Shown here in pieces: positions 19,411 to 30,700 of a stretch of 64,000 bases of DNA (its first letter is position 1; each line of letters begins with the position of its first letter). The notes under the pieces are model-generated. The model made no database searches and had not been told where the DNA came from. It worked only from the letters and a program-made list of their open reading frames with translations. A program made the translations under genes and the position numbers. Source of the DNA: Zea mays (lineage: Eukaryota; Streptophyta; Magnoliopsida; Poales; Poaceae); the NCBI RefSeq assembly GCF_902167145.1, contig NC_050098.1, forward strand, positions 78,966,207 through 79,030,206, written 5' to 3'.

Positions 19411-20705
19411 GACCGTGTGCTCATGTCGGATTTGGGGTCGCTCACCAGCATCCATGACAGGTGGGTGCTTTAACTTTTTCAATCGCCTTAATAGTAGATT
19501 ATTATGTTTTTTATTATGATTTGGTATCTTCTCCATGTCTATGAACAAGAAAGATTATGTTCCCCTGAATATAGATCGCTGAGAGTTTATTGTTCCTAGC
19601 GATGTAGGGCGCGTGAACTCTTCTACTACCTCAAGGGTGGGCAGGTGTACTATGGCGAGGAGCACAGCAAGGCTTGCGGCCACAACAGGTTTGGGAGAAT
19701 ATATCACATAGGTAGGAGATTCCAAAGAACACAAATACATGGCCATGGCCTTTCAGAAATTTATTTATCCATTAGTTCTTACATGGCTGTTCTAATTTGG
19801 TGCAGGGCACTATCCTGTTCGTTACGAGCATAACCCAGTGCATTTTGTGGGGCACTCTGCTGGCGCGCAGGTTGTGAGGGTGCTGCATCATATGTTTACC
19901 GACAAGGTACACAAACAAGAGATTTTTCGGTTTTACTCACAAGTGATAGCTGTTTATTGCTACTGGTGGAATTATTCATGCCTACCATGTGCTTTCAAAG
20001 GGATGGTTCATGTGAGCTGGAGTATAGGATTAGAGCACCCAAATTAGGATGACTTTAACTCATTTTCTGTTAACTTGGGCCTCTGCTAACACACTTTTGT
20101 AGGGATAGGCCAAGAATCTATTTTTAGCAATGTTATCAAGTCGTATGACTAATCACGATTTGCAGGTTGATCGCTGCCATGGCAATCAACTATGCACTAT
20201 GATTAGTCAGGCTGGTCGGTCTCATGGTCACTAGAATCGATTTAGATGATTTGATAACATTGGTTTTTACTCACGATTAGCTGGGCTGATCGCTATCATG
20301 GCGATCAGCTATAAACTATGATTAGTCATGATTAATTGTGATTAGTCATGATTAGTCTTGGACTGACTGATGTCATCAGTGACTAGGAATGATTAGATGA
20401 TTCGATAACATTGGTTTTTAGTATGGCCAAAGTTCATTCTTAGTTTAACCTTCCCCTCACTTTATGTGAATTTGACGTGCGCTTTTGTCACTGAATTGAG
20501 CTTCTGTTTTTTTGCATGACACTCTATGGGCGCATGTGGCATGCTGGTCTTTCTTGTTCATTGTTGAGCCGGCAGCTTGCTGGCATGCTGTAGTGTTACG
20601 AAACATGTGAACTTTAGCACTGTGGATATACTATATATAATTCTAACACATATTGTGATACTGATCTCAGGCTTTCCCTGGTAATGATACTTCTGAAGAT
20701 TGTGG
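19411..20705 (+). pseudogene. Captured exons of an alpha/beta-hydrolase (lipase-like) gene
   Basis: The tail of the chimeric exon (to 19460; [15 protein letters not shown]) and exons 19608..19711, 19806..19906 and about 20671..20705 encode successive parts of a plant lipase-like protein. Visible blocks are Y-L-K-G-G-Q-V-Y-Y-G-E-E-H-S-K, then V-H-F-V-G-H-S-A-G-A-Q-V-V-R-V-L, which carries the G-H-S-A-G nucleophile elbow with the catalytic serine, and then A-F-P-G-N-D-T-S-E-D. Most of the C-terminal domain with the other triad residues is absent. Splice signals are intact (CATAG before GTAGG, TGCAG, GACAAG before GTACAC). Confidence 0.85.
20129..20413. mobile_element. MITE-like palindromic insertion in a captured lipase intron
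   Basis: The left edge AATGTTATCAAGTCG and the right edge CGATAACATT (20404..20413) are inverted versions of one another. The interior has many GATTAGTCATGATTAGT-type repeats and two copies of GATCGCTGCCATGGC-like sequence. The right-edge sequence GATAACATTGGTTTTT also occurs internally at 20253..20268, so this may be a tandem or nested pair. The superfamily is uncertain. Confidence 0.5.
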
Positions 20706-20905
20706 TTGTTGTTATGGACGGTGGAAATGGTTGGTTCTGATGGTTTTGGTCTTTTGCGGATTGTTATTGTTTTTTTACGAGGGGCGGCGCGATCCTTTTC
20801 AATCTCGTATGCTGTATCACAATATGTTTTTGTTTTTAATGTTGTCCATCAACTATTCTTATATGTGTGACACCAACAAACTTATCTGTTGAATGCCATG
20901 TACAG

Positions 20906-20982
20906 GCAGAGGAAGTTGTGGTGGAAAAGACCAAAACAATGATAAAAAGCATCTACATCTTGTCAAAGGTTCCTTTGGACAG
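20906..20982 (+). pseudogene. Captured exon of an unidentified third gene
   Basis: A 77-bp exon is bounded by TGTACAG and GTATGTAA. It reads A-E-E-V-V-V-E-K-T-K-T-M-I-K and then S-I-Y-I-L-S-K-V-P-L-D-R. I do not recognise the family. It lies in the same direction as the other captured exons and may belong to the lipase gene's neighbour or to another donor. Confidence 0.4.
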
Positions 20983-21413
20983 GTATGTAATTTACTTAGT
21001 TACAATATTTGCTTTAGGTGTTCTTGAATAGTATACATATTCAAGTCAAATAGATGATGAAAGTTACCTGAGTGACTGATTAGTCAAATTAATTTTGGGT
21101 CAAATATGGTGAGGCACGTATTTCAAATTTGGTTCACTTATGGTGTAACACATTTCATAGTTTTTGATTGCCTCATGTGTTCATTTGGGGCCTGTAGTAT
21201 TAGGGTATGTACTTTTGAGTTGTTAGACTAGATAGATTTCCTGTGCATTCTGTTTGATATTGGGATTTGAGAAGCTACATGTGACATTTGGAACTAATGA
21301 GAATACTATACCTTTGAGCATAAAAGCTGAGTCTTTGTTCCTTACATATCTCATGCAATTGAATTGCATTTTTTTATTTTAAGAGGATTAAATGCATGCT
21401 CCTCTGAATATAG

Positions 21414-21998
21414 TACCCCCTTTGTTTACAAATTATAGTTCGCTTTAGCTTTGTTCTAAGTTAAACTTCTCTAACTTCGATAAAAGTTTTAGAAAAATAC
21501 ATTAACATCTACAAGTTGAAATATGACCTCATCTTTGATGGAGGTTGCCCTTCTTTCTGTTCCTGGAAGAGGTTGTTCCACGAGGAAGCTAAGATTCAAG
21601 CACTTAGATTCAGGGATGGTAATCGGCCTGCCTTGCTCTGTTTAGACTCTCTATCTTAGCTTTCCCTTTTGCCTCCCCCAGTCTTGTTGTTCCTCTCTTT
21701 CTGGTTGTTTTTTTGGTATAGTTTGAGACCTCTTTGCACATGCTTCTCTTCTTTTATATTAATAAAAGTCTTTTACAATATGTGTGTGGGTGGGGGGTCT
21801 CCCCTGCTGTATCTTTTGCTAAAAAGAGTTGAAATATATGCACGGGCATTCAAGACATACTTTATGGATAATTTAATGAAACTAATTTGATGCCGTATAT
21901 ATCGGTTTATTTTCTGTGAACTTGGTCAGAGCTAGAGAAGTTAGACTTAGGATAAAGCTAAAGTGATTGATTCCATAACTTGTATAGCAGAGGGAGTA
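21414..21998. mobile_element. Stowaway/Mariner-type MITE with a LINE inside
   Basis: The left end TACCCCCTTTGTTTACAAAT and right end CAGAGGGAGTA are terminal inverted repeats. The inverted match continues inwards through the GCTTTAGCTTTGTYCTAAGT block (21445..21465 against 21945..21960). The CTCCCTT-type end is typical of grass Stowaway elements, which duplicate TA. Without the internal LINE insertion it would be about 272 bp. Confidence 0.7.
21525..21826 (+). mobile_element. 5'-truncated LINE fragment
   Basis: About 300 bp are flanked by an 11-bp direct repeat AGTTGAAATAT (ending 21524, and 21827..21837). The end TTTTGCTAAAAAG resembles the short A-rich tail of grass L1-type LINEs. An open stretch near the start (F-D-G-G-C-P-S-F-C-S-W-K-R-L-F-H-E) may be the end of the LINE ORF2. 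A variable-length duplication plus 5' truncation is the signature of target-primed reverse transcription. Confidence 0.6.
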
Positions 21999-22087
21999 AT
22001 TACTATTCCAAGATTTTTGTTTGAAATTTTAGTATTTGTGTTGTAATTTTGATTTTCTTGTGCACTAATTTCTTGGTCCAATTTATA

Positions 22088-22130
22088 TCTATACTACTAT
22101 ATTAAGGCTGTAAAAGGGTAGTCTGCCTCC
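22088..22130 (+). mobile_element. Second Helitron-like 5' terminus
   Basis: A followed by TCTATACTACTATATTAAGG at 22088 is a clear relative of the terminus at 18257, sharing TTAAGGCTG and GGGTAG downstream. No partner 3' end is recognised between here and 40987, so this is either a nested Helitron with lost end or part of a composite element that shares the 40987 end. Confidence 0.55.
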
Positions 22131-22424
22131 CTTGGTTCTGCCTTCCGTAAATCCACACCATCTATCTATATCCCTTCGATCCTCGCCCTTGAACTAGCAG
22201 AACATCCTCCGTCTCCCACCACCCGAGCGATTTCCTCTCCCTCGCGTCCCACGCCATGCCCTGATGTCGTTCTTCCTCCTGACCGCGACGCTCGCCGTGG
22301 TCCCATCCTCCTAGCTTTCTTCTACATATATTATTTTATATTATAATTTGTGTTCACGCTTAGGTAAGTAATGTCGCACAATTTTTGTTTACCCCTATTT
22401 TTGTTGCAGATTGTCCAGACTATA

Positions 22425-22470
22425 TCTCTACTACTTCTTAAGAGCATAGCGTAGGCATCCACGGTGCACG
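22425..22470 (+). mobile_element. Third Helitron-like 5' terminus
   Basis: A followed by TCTCTACTACTTCTTAAGAG at 22425 fits the consensus maize Helitron 5' end. It lies 337 bases after the second one. GC-rich sequence with host-exon-like composition follows. Confidence 0.6.
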
Positions 22471-23420
22471 GTTCTGCCTGCCCCTCTCCCCTGCACTCCG
22501 GTGTGGCCACGCGAGCGTTGCCCGCGCCTCCCTGCAAGGAAACCACACGAGCGTTTCCTGCGCCTCCCTCTCTCGACGCAGTGCCCTTCCATCCACGCGT
22601 CGTGCTCCTTCCTTCCATCACCGCCCAAAATCTCCGGCGTGAAAGTAGGCGAACCTCGTGCCCGTCATCGTCCTTCCGTTCCCCCGCCTTCCATCGTCGC
22701 GACTGTGTTGCGCTCGTCTTCCATTCTCTCCCACATGACTTGCCCTCCTTCCATCGTCGCTCCCATGCGCGCTCCCCTTCCATCCTCGCTCACCCTCGCT
22801 CCGCCTTCAAGCCGCCGTGAATGTCGCGATGCCGTGGGCGACCTCCACTTGGGTCGTCCCAAGCCTGGTCGCTGGCTCGTGGACCTCGAGGCACCCATTC
22901 TCTCACCACCCCATCGATCGCGTGCGTCGCCGCCGCCGCCCTAGCCCACGATCCCCCCACCTCCCCGTCACCACCCCGAGCAATGCGCTCGCACATCCAG
23001 CGCACTCCCGACCCCTCCGGGAACAACTCAGAGGGGTTGAGGCCGATTCCACCGATGAGAAGGGGACAATGGCGAGGCTGGCGGTGGCCACGAGGGTTTT
23101 CTCCGCTTCGGCCTCCAGCGGCAACACTGGCGGCGGGGTCGGCGACAGCATGGGGAGGAAGACCACGGTGACACGGTGAGGAGAAGTCTGGGCGTGGCGA
23201 AACATTGGATCTCGCGTGGCCGGAGCTTGCCCTGGCATTAACCACTGCACCGCTGTCCAGCGATAGCCATGGCAGCCTGCACGACAGCGCGGCGTAGAAA
23301 ACACCACCAGCGCCCCCTGTCCATGAGGTCCGATAGCGGCGTGACTGAATGGCTTGTTTGCGTCGAGGTTATCCCTAGGTCGTGCTGCCCGACTGCGGAA
23401 TTTTCCAGGATCTGTTCTAA
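22450..23420 (+). other. GC-rich block with a possible captured first exon
   Basis: About 1 kb is GC-rich on both strands, unlike its AT-rich surroundings. At 23069..23179 an ATG opens M-A-R-L-A-V-A-T-R-V-F-S-A-S-A-S-S, which resembles an organelle transit peptide and could be a captured first exon. Codon bias alone does not prove it, and no downstream exon is recognised. Confidence 0.3.
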
Positions 23421-24379
23421 GCTGCCACCTGTGAATTTGCACTTCAATGTCTTATATGCCAAATTCAACATCTACAATACCAGCTCAAACGAATATATGC
23501 AGTGTCAAGTACATTAAATCTTATTATGGAAATTGGGTATTTGTTGTCCTCATTTTCTTAGGTAGTCCACGACCTCTATTCACGAACTCTCCAAAACAGA
23601 AGCACAATATTTCTCAGCTTAGTTCTGTATCATTGGACCCCTGAAATAAATAAGAAAACAGCCACTATAAAACAGTTTGTCAGGTTCATCTCTTCTCTCC
23701 ATGGTTGCGTTGCCAAACTTTTTCACCACACTATAGGAGCCGGAGGTTTGTTCAATTATATTATTGCATTGAATGGCTTCAAACTCGCCGTTTTCTCTTC
23801 TCACGTGTGTATAGAACGGCCAAACTAAATGTTTGCACGTGACTTGGATGCGTAGCTTCCTATAAGTTACAACAGGAATAGTTCGTGGTCTCACCAATAT
23901 ATGTTATTTCTTGTAGTCATTGATTACGCATTTCAGCGGGCAACACAACGTCAGTAAAACAATTGTTACTAGAACTGTACTCCACTGAACTTCAGCTATT
24001 CCAGGATCTGACCGTGCAAAGTTCCTACTGGTTGCTACAATATACATCCTAGAATCCTGGTCATGTATTTTTAGAAGTTTTCTTTGCTCTTTATTCTTTT
24101 CGAACATCTTATGAATAGTGGTAATAAGCTAGAGCTAAGCATATCTTTTGCAGTTTTTCACTTTGTTAGAATTATAGGGGGAATTAATGTCACTGTAATT
24201 ACAAAACAGCCACAAGTCAGGTCGACTACTCATGGGACTACCCACACACAAAAGTTACAAACTGGCTGGCAGTAGAGGCACAAAGATAAATTAGTTCTAA
24301 GTCATAAGTGAAAGCAAAATAAAATAAGCAACCCTGCATGTGCAGTAATGGGGCCGGTATACTCAAAGTCAATGTTTTC

Positions 24380-25110
24380 CTCATTGGTTAAATTGGGGCA
24401 GCATTCTCCTGGTCAGACTCAAAGTAAATGTTTTTCTCATTGGTTGGCTCTTGTTCAGGCTGAAATTCATCTTCACTAACATCTCTCATTTTGGGACAGC
24501 CTTGAACTCTTATGAAGTTTCTCACATTCCTCAACCCTACATGCCAAATCTTTTGGTTCTTTTTGGCTTTTTATTTTTCCCATTCATCCTGTTATTGTAT
24601 TGCACAAACACTTGTTAGCTTGTTTCTTTTCTTTGTATGATTCTATAAAAATACAAATGCAAATCTAAGCTTGTTGATACTTCACAAATGACAAACCTGA
24701 AATAACAAGTGATGTATATTAATAATATAACTTGGTGCTAGAATCTTAACCATACAAAATAGCTCCAAGTTCTTTCACAATCGGAATATATAGGCATTGA
24801 AGAGAGAATTCTTACAACCATTCTTTGCAAAATTGGAACTTGTGTCCCATAATTGTCCCACCATTTTCCTACCAGTGAAAGGCATAAACAATATATACAA
24901 AAACTAATTGTGGGCATCAAATGAATGCTACAGACATGAACACAACTACAAATCATGTAGGATTAGTACCTAGATCAAAATCATAACCCTTACATTCATC
25001 CTTTGCTATAGGTTTTCCAAATTGACCTTTATCTCTGAACTTGGGGAGCTCCCCATTGCAGATAAGATAATCGCATTATTATATCATGTGGTGTGCAATT
25101 TTATTTTCCC
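24380..25110 (-). pseudogene. hAT transposase C-terminal remnant
   Basis: On the minus strand, 25110..24970 reads G-K-P-I-A-K-D-E-C-K and 24900..24740 reads W-W-D-N-Y-G-T-Q-V-P-I-L-Q, then R-I-L-S-S and C-E-R-T-W-S. The combination of WW, RILS and CERxWS is the signature of the hAT dimerisation region. An acidic tail follows at about 24490..24400. An intron-like AT-rich gap with stops interrupts it, and the catalytic region is absent. It may have been captured by the Helitron or be a nested remnant. Confidence 0.65.
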
Positions 25111-25553
25111 TGCCCTCTTCTATGAACCAAGTATCAATTTATCACATTGTAACCCATATCTGTTTTGGTAGACCTCAGCCTTAGACGTTATTTGTCAACT
25201 TATCCCCCTTCTTACTCAAGGAGCATTAATAGGGCGTGTTTGGTTCGGCTTTTTTCTGAATAGCTTTTCTGAAAAGCTGGATGTGGGGAAAAGCTGGCTG
25301 TTGAGAAAAGCTGGTGGTTAGAATTTAGGTGTTTGGTTCGCTAGCTGTGCAGAAAAGCTGTTCGTTAGAATCTACGTGTTTGGATAATCAGATTCTCATA
25401 TTGCATATTCTGTTCGAACAATCGATAAACTTGAACCCAGAACCAACAAAAGGTCATTACATAATAATTAGTGGAATTGATTACATCATAAGTACCGTTA
25501 CATTGACATAGTTAACTACGACACTAATGCATTAGCAATTGCTTCTCGAAAAG

Positions 25554-26832
25554 TGAAAGTCGCCTAGAAGGGGGGGTGAATAGGGCGAAACTGAAATTTA
25601 TAAAGTTAATCACAACTACAAGCCAGGTTAGCGTTAGAAATATAATCGAGTCGCGAGAGAGGGTGCAAAACAAATCGCAAGCGAATAAAGAGTGTGACAC
25701 GCGGATTTGTTTTACTGAGGTTCGGTTCTCGCAAACCTACTCCCCGTTGAGGTGGTCACAAAGACCGGGTCTCTTTCAACCCTTTCCCTCTCTCAAACGG
25801 TCCCTTGGATCGAGTGAGCTTTCTCTTCTCAAATCAACCGGGAACAAAACTTCCCCGCAAGGACCACCACAAAATTGGTGTCTCTTGCCTTGGTTACAAT
25901 TGAGTTTTGATCACAAGCAAAGAATGAGAAAGAAGAAAGCGATCCAAGCGCAAGAGCTCAAAAGAACACGACAAATCACTCTCACTAGTCACTAAAGCTT
26001 TTGTGGATTTGGGAGAGAATTTGATCACTTGGGTGTGTCTTGTATTGAATGCCTAGCTCTTGTAAGTGGTTGGAAGTTGGAAAACTTGGATAACTTGAAT
26101 GTGGGGTGGTTGGGGGTATTTATAACCCCAACCACCAAACTAGTCGTTTGGTGAAGGCTGATGTCGCATGGCGCACCGGACAGTCCGGTGCGCCACCGGA
26201 CACTGTCCGGTGCGCCAGCCACGTCACCAGGCCGTTGGGTTCCGACCGTTGGAGCTCTGACTGTTGGGCCCGCCTGGATGTCCGGTGGCACACCAGACAT
26301 GTACTGTAGAGTGTCCGGTGTGCCACATCGCACGTGCCTGACTTCTGCGCGCTCTGGCGCGCATTAAATGACTCTGCAGGTGACCGTTGGCGCGAAGTAG
26401 CCATTGCTCCGCTGGCTCACAGGACAGTCCGGTGCACACAGGACATGTCCGGTGAATTATAGCGGAGCGAATTCCCGAAGCTGGCGAGTTCCAGAGACGC
26501 TTCATTCCTGGAGCACCGGACATTGTCCGGTGTACACCGGACAGTCCGGTGAATTATAGCGGAGCGCCTCTGGATTTTCCCGAAGGTGAAGAGTTCAGCG
26601 TGAAGTCCCCTGGTGCACCGGACAATCCGGTGCGCCAGACCAGGGCAGCCTTCGGTTGTCCCTTGCTCTCTTTGTTGAACCCAATTCTTGGTCTTTTTAT
26701 TGGCTAAGTGTGAACCTTTGATACCTGTATAACTTATACACTACAGCAAACTAGTTAGTCCAATTATTTGTGTTTGGTCAATTCAACCACCAAAATCATT
26801 TAGGAAATAGGTGTAAGCCTAATTCCCTTTCA
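25554..26832 (-). repeat. 3' LTR of the first copia element
   Basis: On the plus strand it runs TGAAAGTCGCC to TTCCCTTTCA. The stretch 26160..26640 is packed with copies and variants of CACCGGACAGTCCGGTG, a self-complementary unit. The TATA-like TATTTATAACCCC near 26117 reads on the minus strand as GGGGTTATAAATA and is the likely promoter. Confidence 0.93.
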
Positions 26833-27704
26833 ATCTCCCCCTTTTTGGTGATTGATGCCAACACAAACCAAAGCAAGTATAGAAATGCATAATTGAACTA
26901 GTTTGCATAATGTAAGTGCAAAGGTTGCTTGGAATTGAGCCAATATAAATACTTATAAGAAACGCATGGATTGTTTCTTCATTTTTAACATTTTGGACCA
27001 CGCTTGCACCACATGTTTTGTTTTTGCAAATTCTTTTGTAAATCCTTTTCAAAGTTCTTTTGCAAATAATCAAAGGTAAATGAATAAGATTTTGCGAAGC
27101 ATTTTCAAGATTTGAAATTTCCTCCCCCTGTTTCAAATGCTTTTCCTTTGACACAAACAAAACTCCCCCTTGATAAATTCCTCCTCTTAGTGTTCAAGAG
27201 GGTTTTAAGATATTGATTTTGAAAATACTATTTTCCCCCTATTTTGAACACAATGAGATACCAACTTTGAAAATCATACCAATTGAAAAACTCTTTCTAA
27301 AATTAGTATCAATTGAAAAACCAAAAATTTGAAAATTCGGTGGTGGTGCGGTCCTTTTGCTTCGGGCTCATGCTCTCTCCCCCTTTGGCATAAATCGCCA
27401 AAAACGGAATCATTAGAGCCCTTAGAATTACTTTCTCCCCCTTTGGTCATAAATAAATGAGTGAAGATTATACCAAAGACGGAGTCCTTTTGCTTTGTAC
27501 TTAGGCTCTCTCCCCCAAAGATAGAGAGTTGCCCGGAGCGACGGCGAAGGATGAGTTACGGAGTGGAAGCCTTTGTCTTCACCGAAGACTCCAATTCCCT
27601 TTCAATACAGCTATGACTTGGTTTGAAATAGACTTGAAAACACATTAATCATAGCATATGAAAGAGACATGATCAAAGGTATATGAATGAGCTATGTGTG
27701 CAAA

Positions 27705-30700
27705 TTAACAAAAGAAGTTCCTAGAATCAAGAATATTTAGCTCATGCCGAAGTTTGTTAAAGGTTTGTTCATCAAGTGGCTTGGTAAAGATATCGGCTAA
27801 TTGATATTTAGTGTTAATATATGAAATCTCGATATCTCCCTTTTGTTGGTGATCCCTTAAAAAGTGATATCGAATGGCTATGTATTTAGTGCGGCTATGC
27901 TCAACGGGATTATCCGCCATGCGAATTGCTCTCTCATTATCACATAGAAGAGGAACTTTGGTTAATTTGTAACCATAGTCCCTAAGGGTTTGCCTCATCC
28001 AAAGTAGTTGCGCGCAACAATGGCCTGCGGCAATATACTCGGCTTTGGCGGTAGAAAGAGCTACCGAATTTTGCTTCTTTGAAGCCCAAGACACCAAGGA
28101 TCTTCCCAAGAACTGGCAAGTCCCAGATGTGCCCTTTCTATTGATTTTACATCCCGCCCAATCGGCATCCGAATAACCAATTAAATCAAATGTGGATCCC
28201 CTAGGATACCAAAGCCCAAACTTAGGAGTATAAACTAAATATCTCAAGATTCGTTTTACGGCCGTAAGGTGAGCTTCCTTAGGGTCGGCTTGGAATCTTG
28301 CACACATGCAAACAGAAAGCATAATGTCTGGTCGAGATGCACATAAATAGAGTAGAGAACCAATCATCGATCGGTATACCTTTTGATCCACGGATTTACC
28401 TCCCTCGTCGAGGTCGAGATGCCCATTTGTTCCCATGGGTGTCTTGATGGGTTTGGTATCCTTCATTCCAAACTTGCTTAGAATATCTTGAGTATACTTC
28501 GTTTGGCTAATGAAGGTGCCCTCTTGGAGTTGCTTCACTTGAAATCCTAAGAAATACTTCAACTCCCCCATCATAGACATCTCGAATTTTTGTGTCATGA
28601 TCCTACTAAATTCTTCACATGTAGACTCGTTAGTAGACCCAAATATAATATCATCAACATAAATTTGGCATACAAACAAGTCATTTTCAAGAGTTTTAGT
28701 GAAGAGTGTAGGATCGGCCTTTTCGACTTTGAATCCATTAGTGATAAGGAAATCTCTAAGGCATTCGTACCATGCTCTTGGGGCTTGCTTGAGCCCATAA
28801 AGCGCCTTAGAGAGTTTATAAACATGGTTAGGGTACTCACTATCTTCAAAGCCGGGAGGTTGCTCAACATAGACCTCTTCCTTGATTGGTCCATTGAGGA
28901 AGGCACTTTTCACGCCCATTTGATAAAGCTTGAAGCCATGGTAAGTAGCATAGGTTAATAATATTCGAATTGACTCAAGCCTAGCTACGGGTGCATAGGT
29001 TTCACCGAAATCCAAACCTTCGAGTTGGGAGTATCCTTTGGCCACAAGTCGGGCTTTGTTCCTTGTCACCACACCATGCTCATCTTGCTTGTTGCGGAAA
29101 ACCCACTTGGTTCCTACAACATTTTGATTAGGACGTGGAACTAAATGCCATACCTCATTCCTAGTGAAGTTGTTGAGCTCCTCTTGCATCGCCACCACCC
29201 AATCCGAATCTTGTAGTGCTTCCTCTACCCTGTGTGGCTCAATAGAGGAAACCAAAGAGTAATGCTCACAAAAATGTGCAACACGAGATCTAGTAGTTAC
29301 CCCCTTATGAATGTCGCCGAGGATGGTGTCGACGGGGTGATCTCGTTGGATTGCTTGGTGGACTCTTGGGTGTGGCGGCCTTGGTTCTTCATCCTCCTTG
29401 TCTTGATCATTTGCATCTCCCCCTTGATCATTGCCGTCATCTTGAGGTGGCTCATTTGCTTGATCTTCTCCTTCATCAACTTGAGCCTCATCCTCATTTT
29501 GAGTTGGTGGAGATACTTGCGTGGAGGAGGATGGTTGATCTTGTGCACTTGGAGGCTCTTCGGATTCCTTAGGACACACATCCCCAATGGACATGTTCCT
29601 TAGCGCGATGCACGGAGCCTCTTCATCACCTATCTCATCAAGATCAACTTGCTCTACTTGAGAGACGTTAGTCTCATCAAACACAATGTCACAAGAAACT
29701 TCAACTTGTCCAGAGGACTTGTTAAAGACTCTATATGCCCTTGTGTTCGAATCATATCCTAGTAAAAAGCCTTCTACAGTCTTAGGAGCAAATTTAGATT
29801 TTCTACCTCTTTTAACAAGAATAAAGCATTTGCTACCAAAGACTCTAAAATATGAAATATTGGGCTTTTTACCGGTTAGGAGTTCGTATGATGTCTTCTT
29901 GAGGATTCGGTGTAGATACAACCGGTTGATGGCGTAGCAGGCGGTGTTGACCGCCTCGGCCCAAAACCGATCCGATGTCTTGTACTCATCAAGCATGGTT
30001 CTTGCCATGTCCAATAGAGTTTGATTCTTCCTCTCCACTACACCATTTTGTTGTCGCGTGTAGGGAGAAGAGAACTCATGCTTGATGCCCTCTTCCTCAA
30101 GGAAGCCTTCTATTTGTGAGTTCTTGAACTCCGTCCCGTTGTCGCTTCTAATTTTCTTGATCCTTAAGCTGAACTCATTTTGAGCTCGTCTCAAGAATCC
30201 TTTTAATGTCTCTTGGGTATGAGATTTTTCCTGCAAAAAGAATACCCAAGTGAAGCGAGAATAATCATCCACAATAACAAGACAGTACTTACTCCCGCCG
30301 ATGCTTATGTAAGCTATCGGGCCGAATAGATCCATGTGTAGGAGCTCCAGTGGCCTGTCAGTCGTCATGATGTTCTTGTGTGGATGATGGGTACCAACTT
30401 GCTTCCCTGCTTGGCATGCGCTACAAACCCTGTCTTTCTCAAAATGAACATTTGTTAATCCTAAAATGTGCTCTCCCTTTAGAAGCTTATGAAGATTCTT
30501 CATTCCAACATGGGCTAGTCGGCAATGCCAGAGCCAACCCATGTTAGTCTTAGCAATTAAGAAAGTGTCGAGTCCAGCTCTATCAAAATCTACCAAGTAT
30601 AGTTGACCCTCTAACACTCCCTTAAATGCTATTGAATCATCACTTCTTCTAAAGATAGTGACACCTACATCAGTAAAATGACAGTTGTAGCCCATTTGAC

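Noticed and set aside
18354..19548. Minus-strand ORFs of 80 to 173 codons over the reductase exons
   Set aside because: They run antisense through exon-intron boundaries of the recognised gene.
22331..23442. Many 100- to 180-codon ORFs on both strands
   Set aside because: Same reason: GC-rich block with long open frames in four frames at once; only the small 23069 frame has exon-like features.
26160..26640. CRISPR-like array of CCGGAC repeats
   Set aside because: Units are palindromic, irregularly spaced, lie in eukaryotic LTRs and lack unique spacers.
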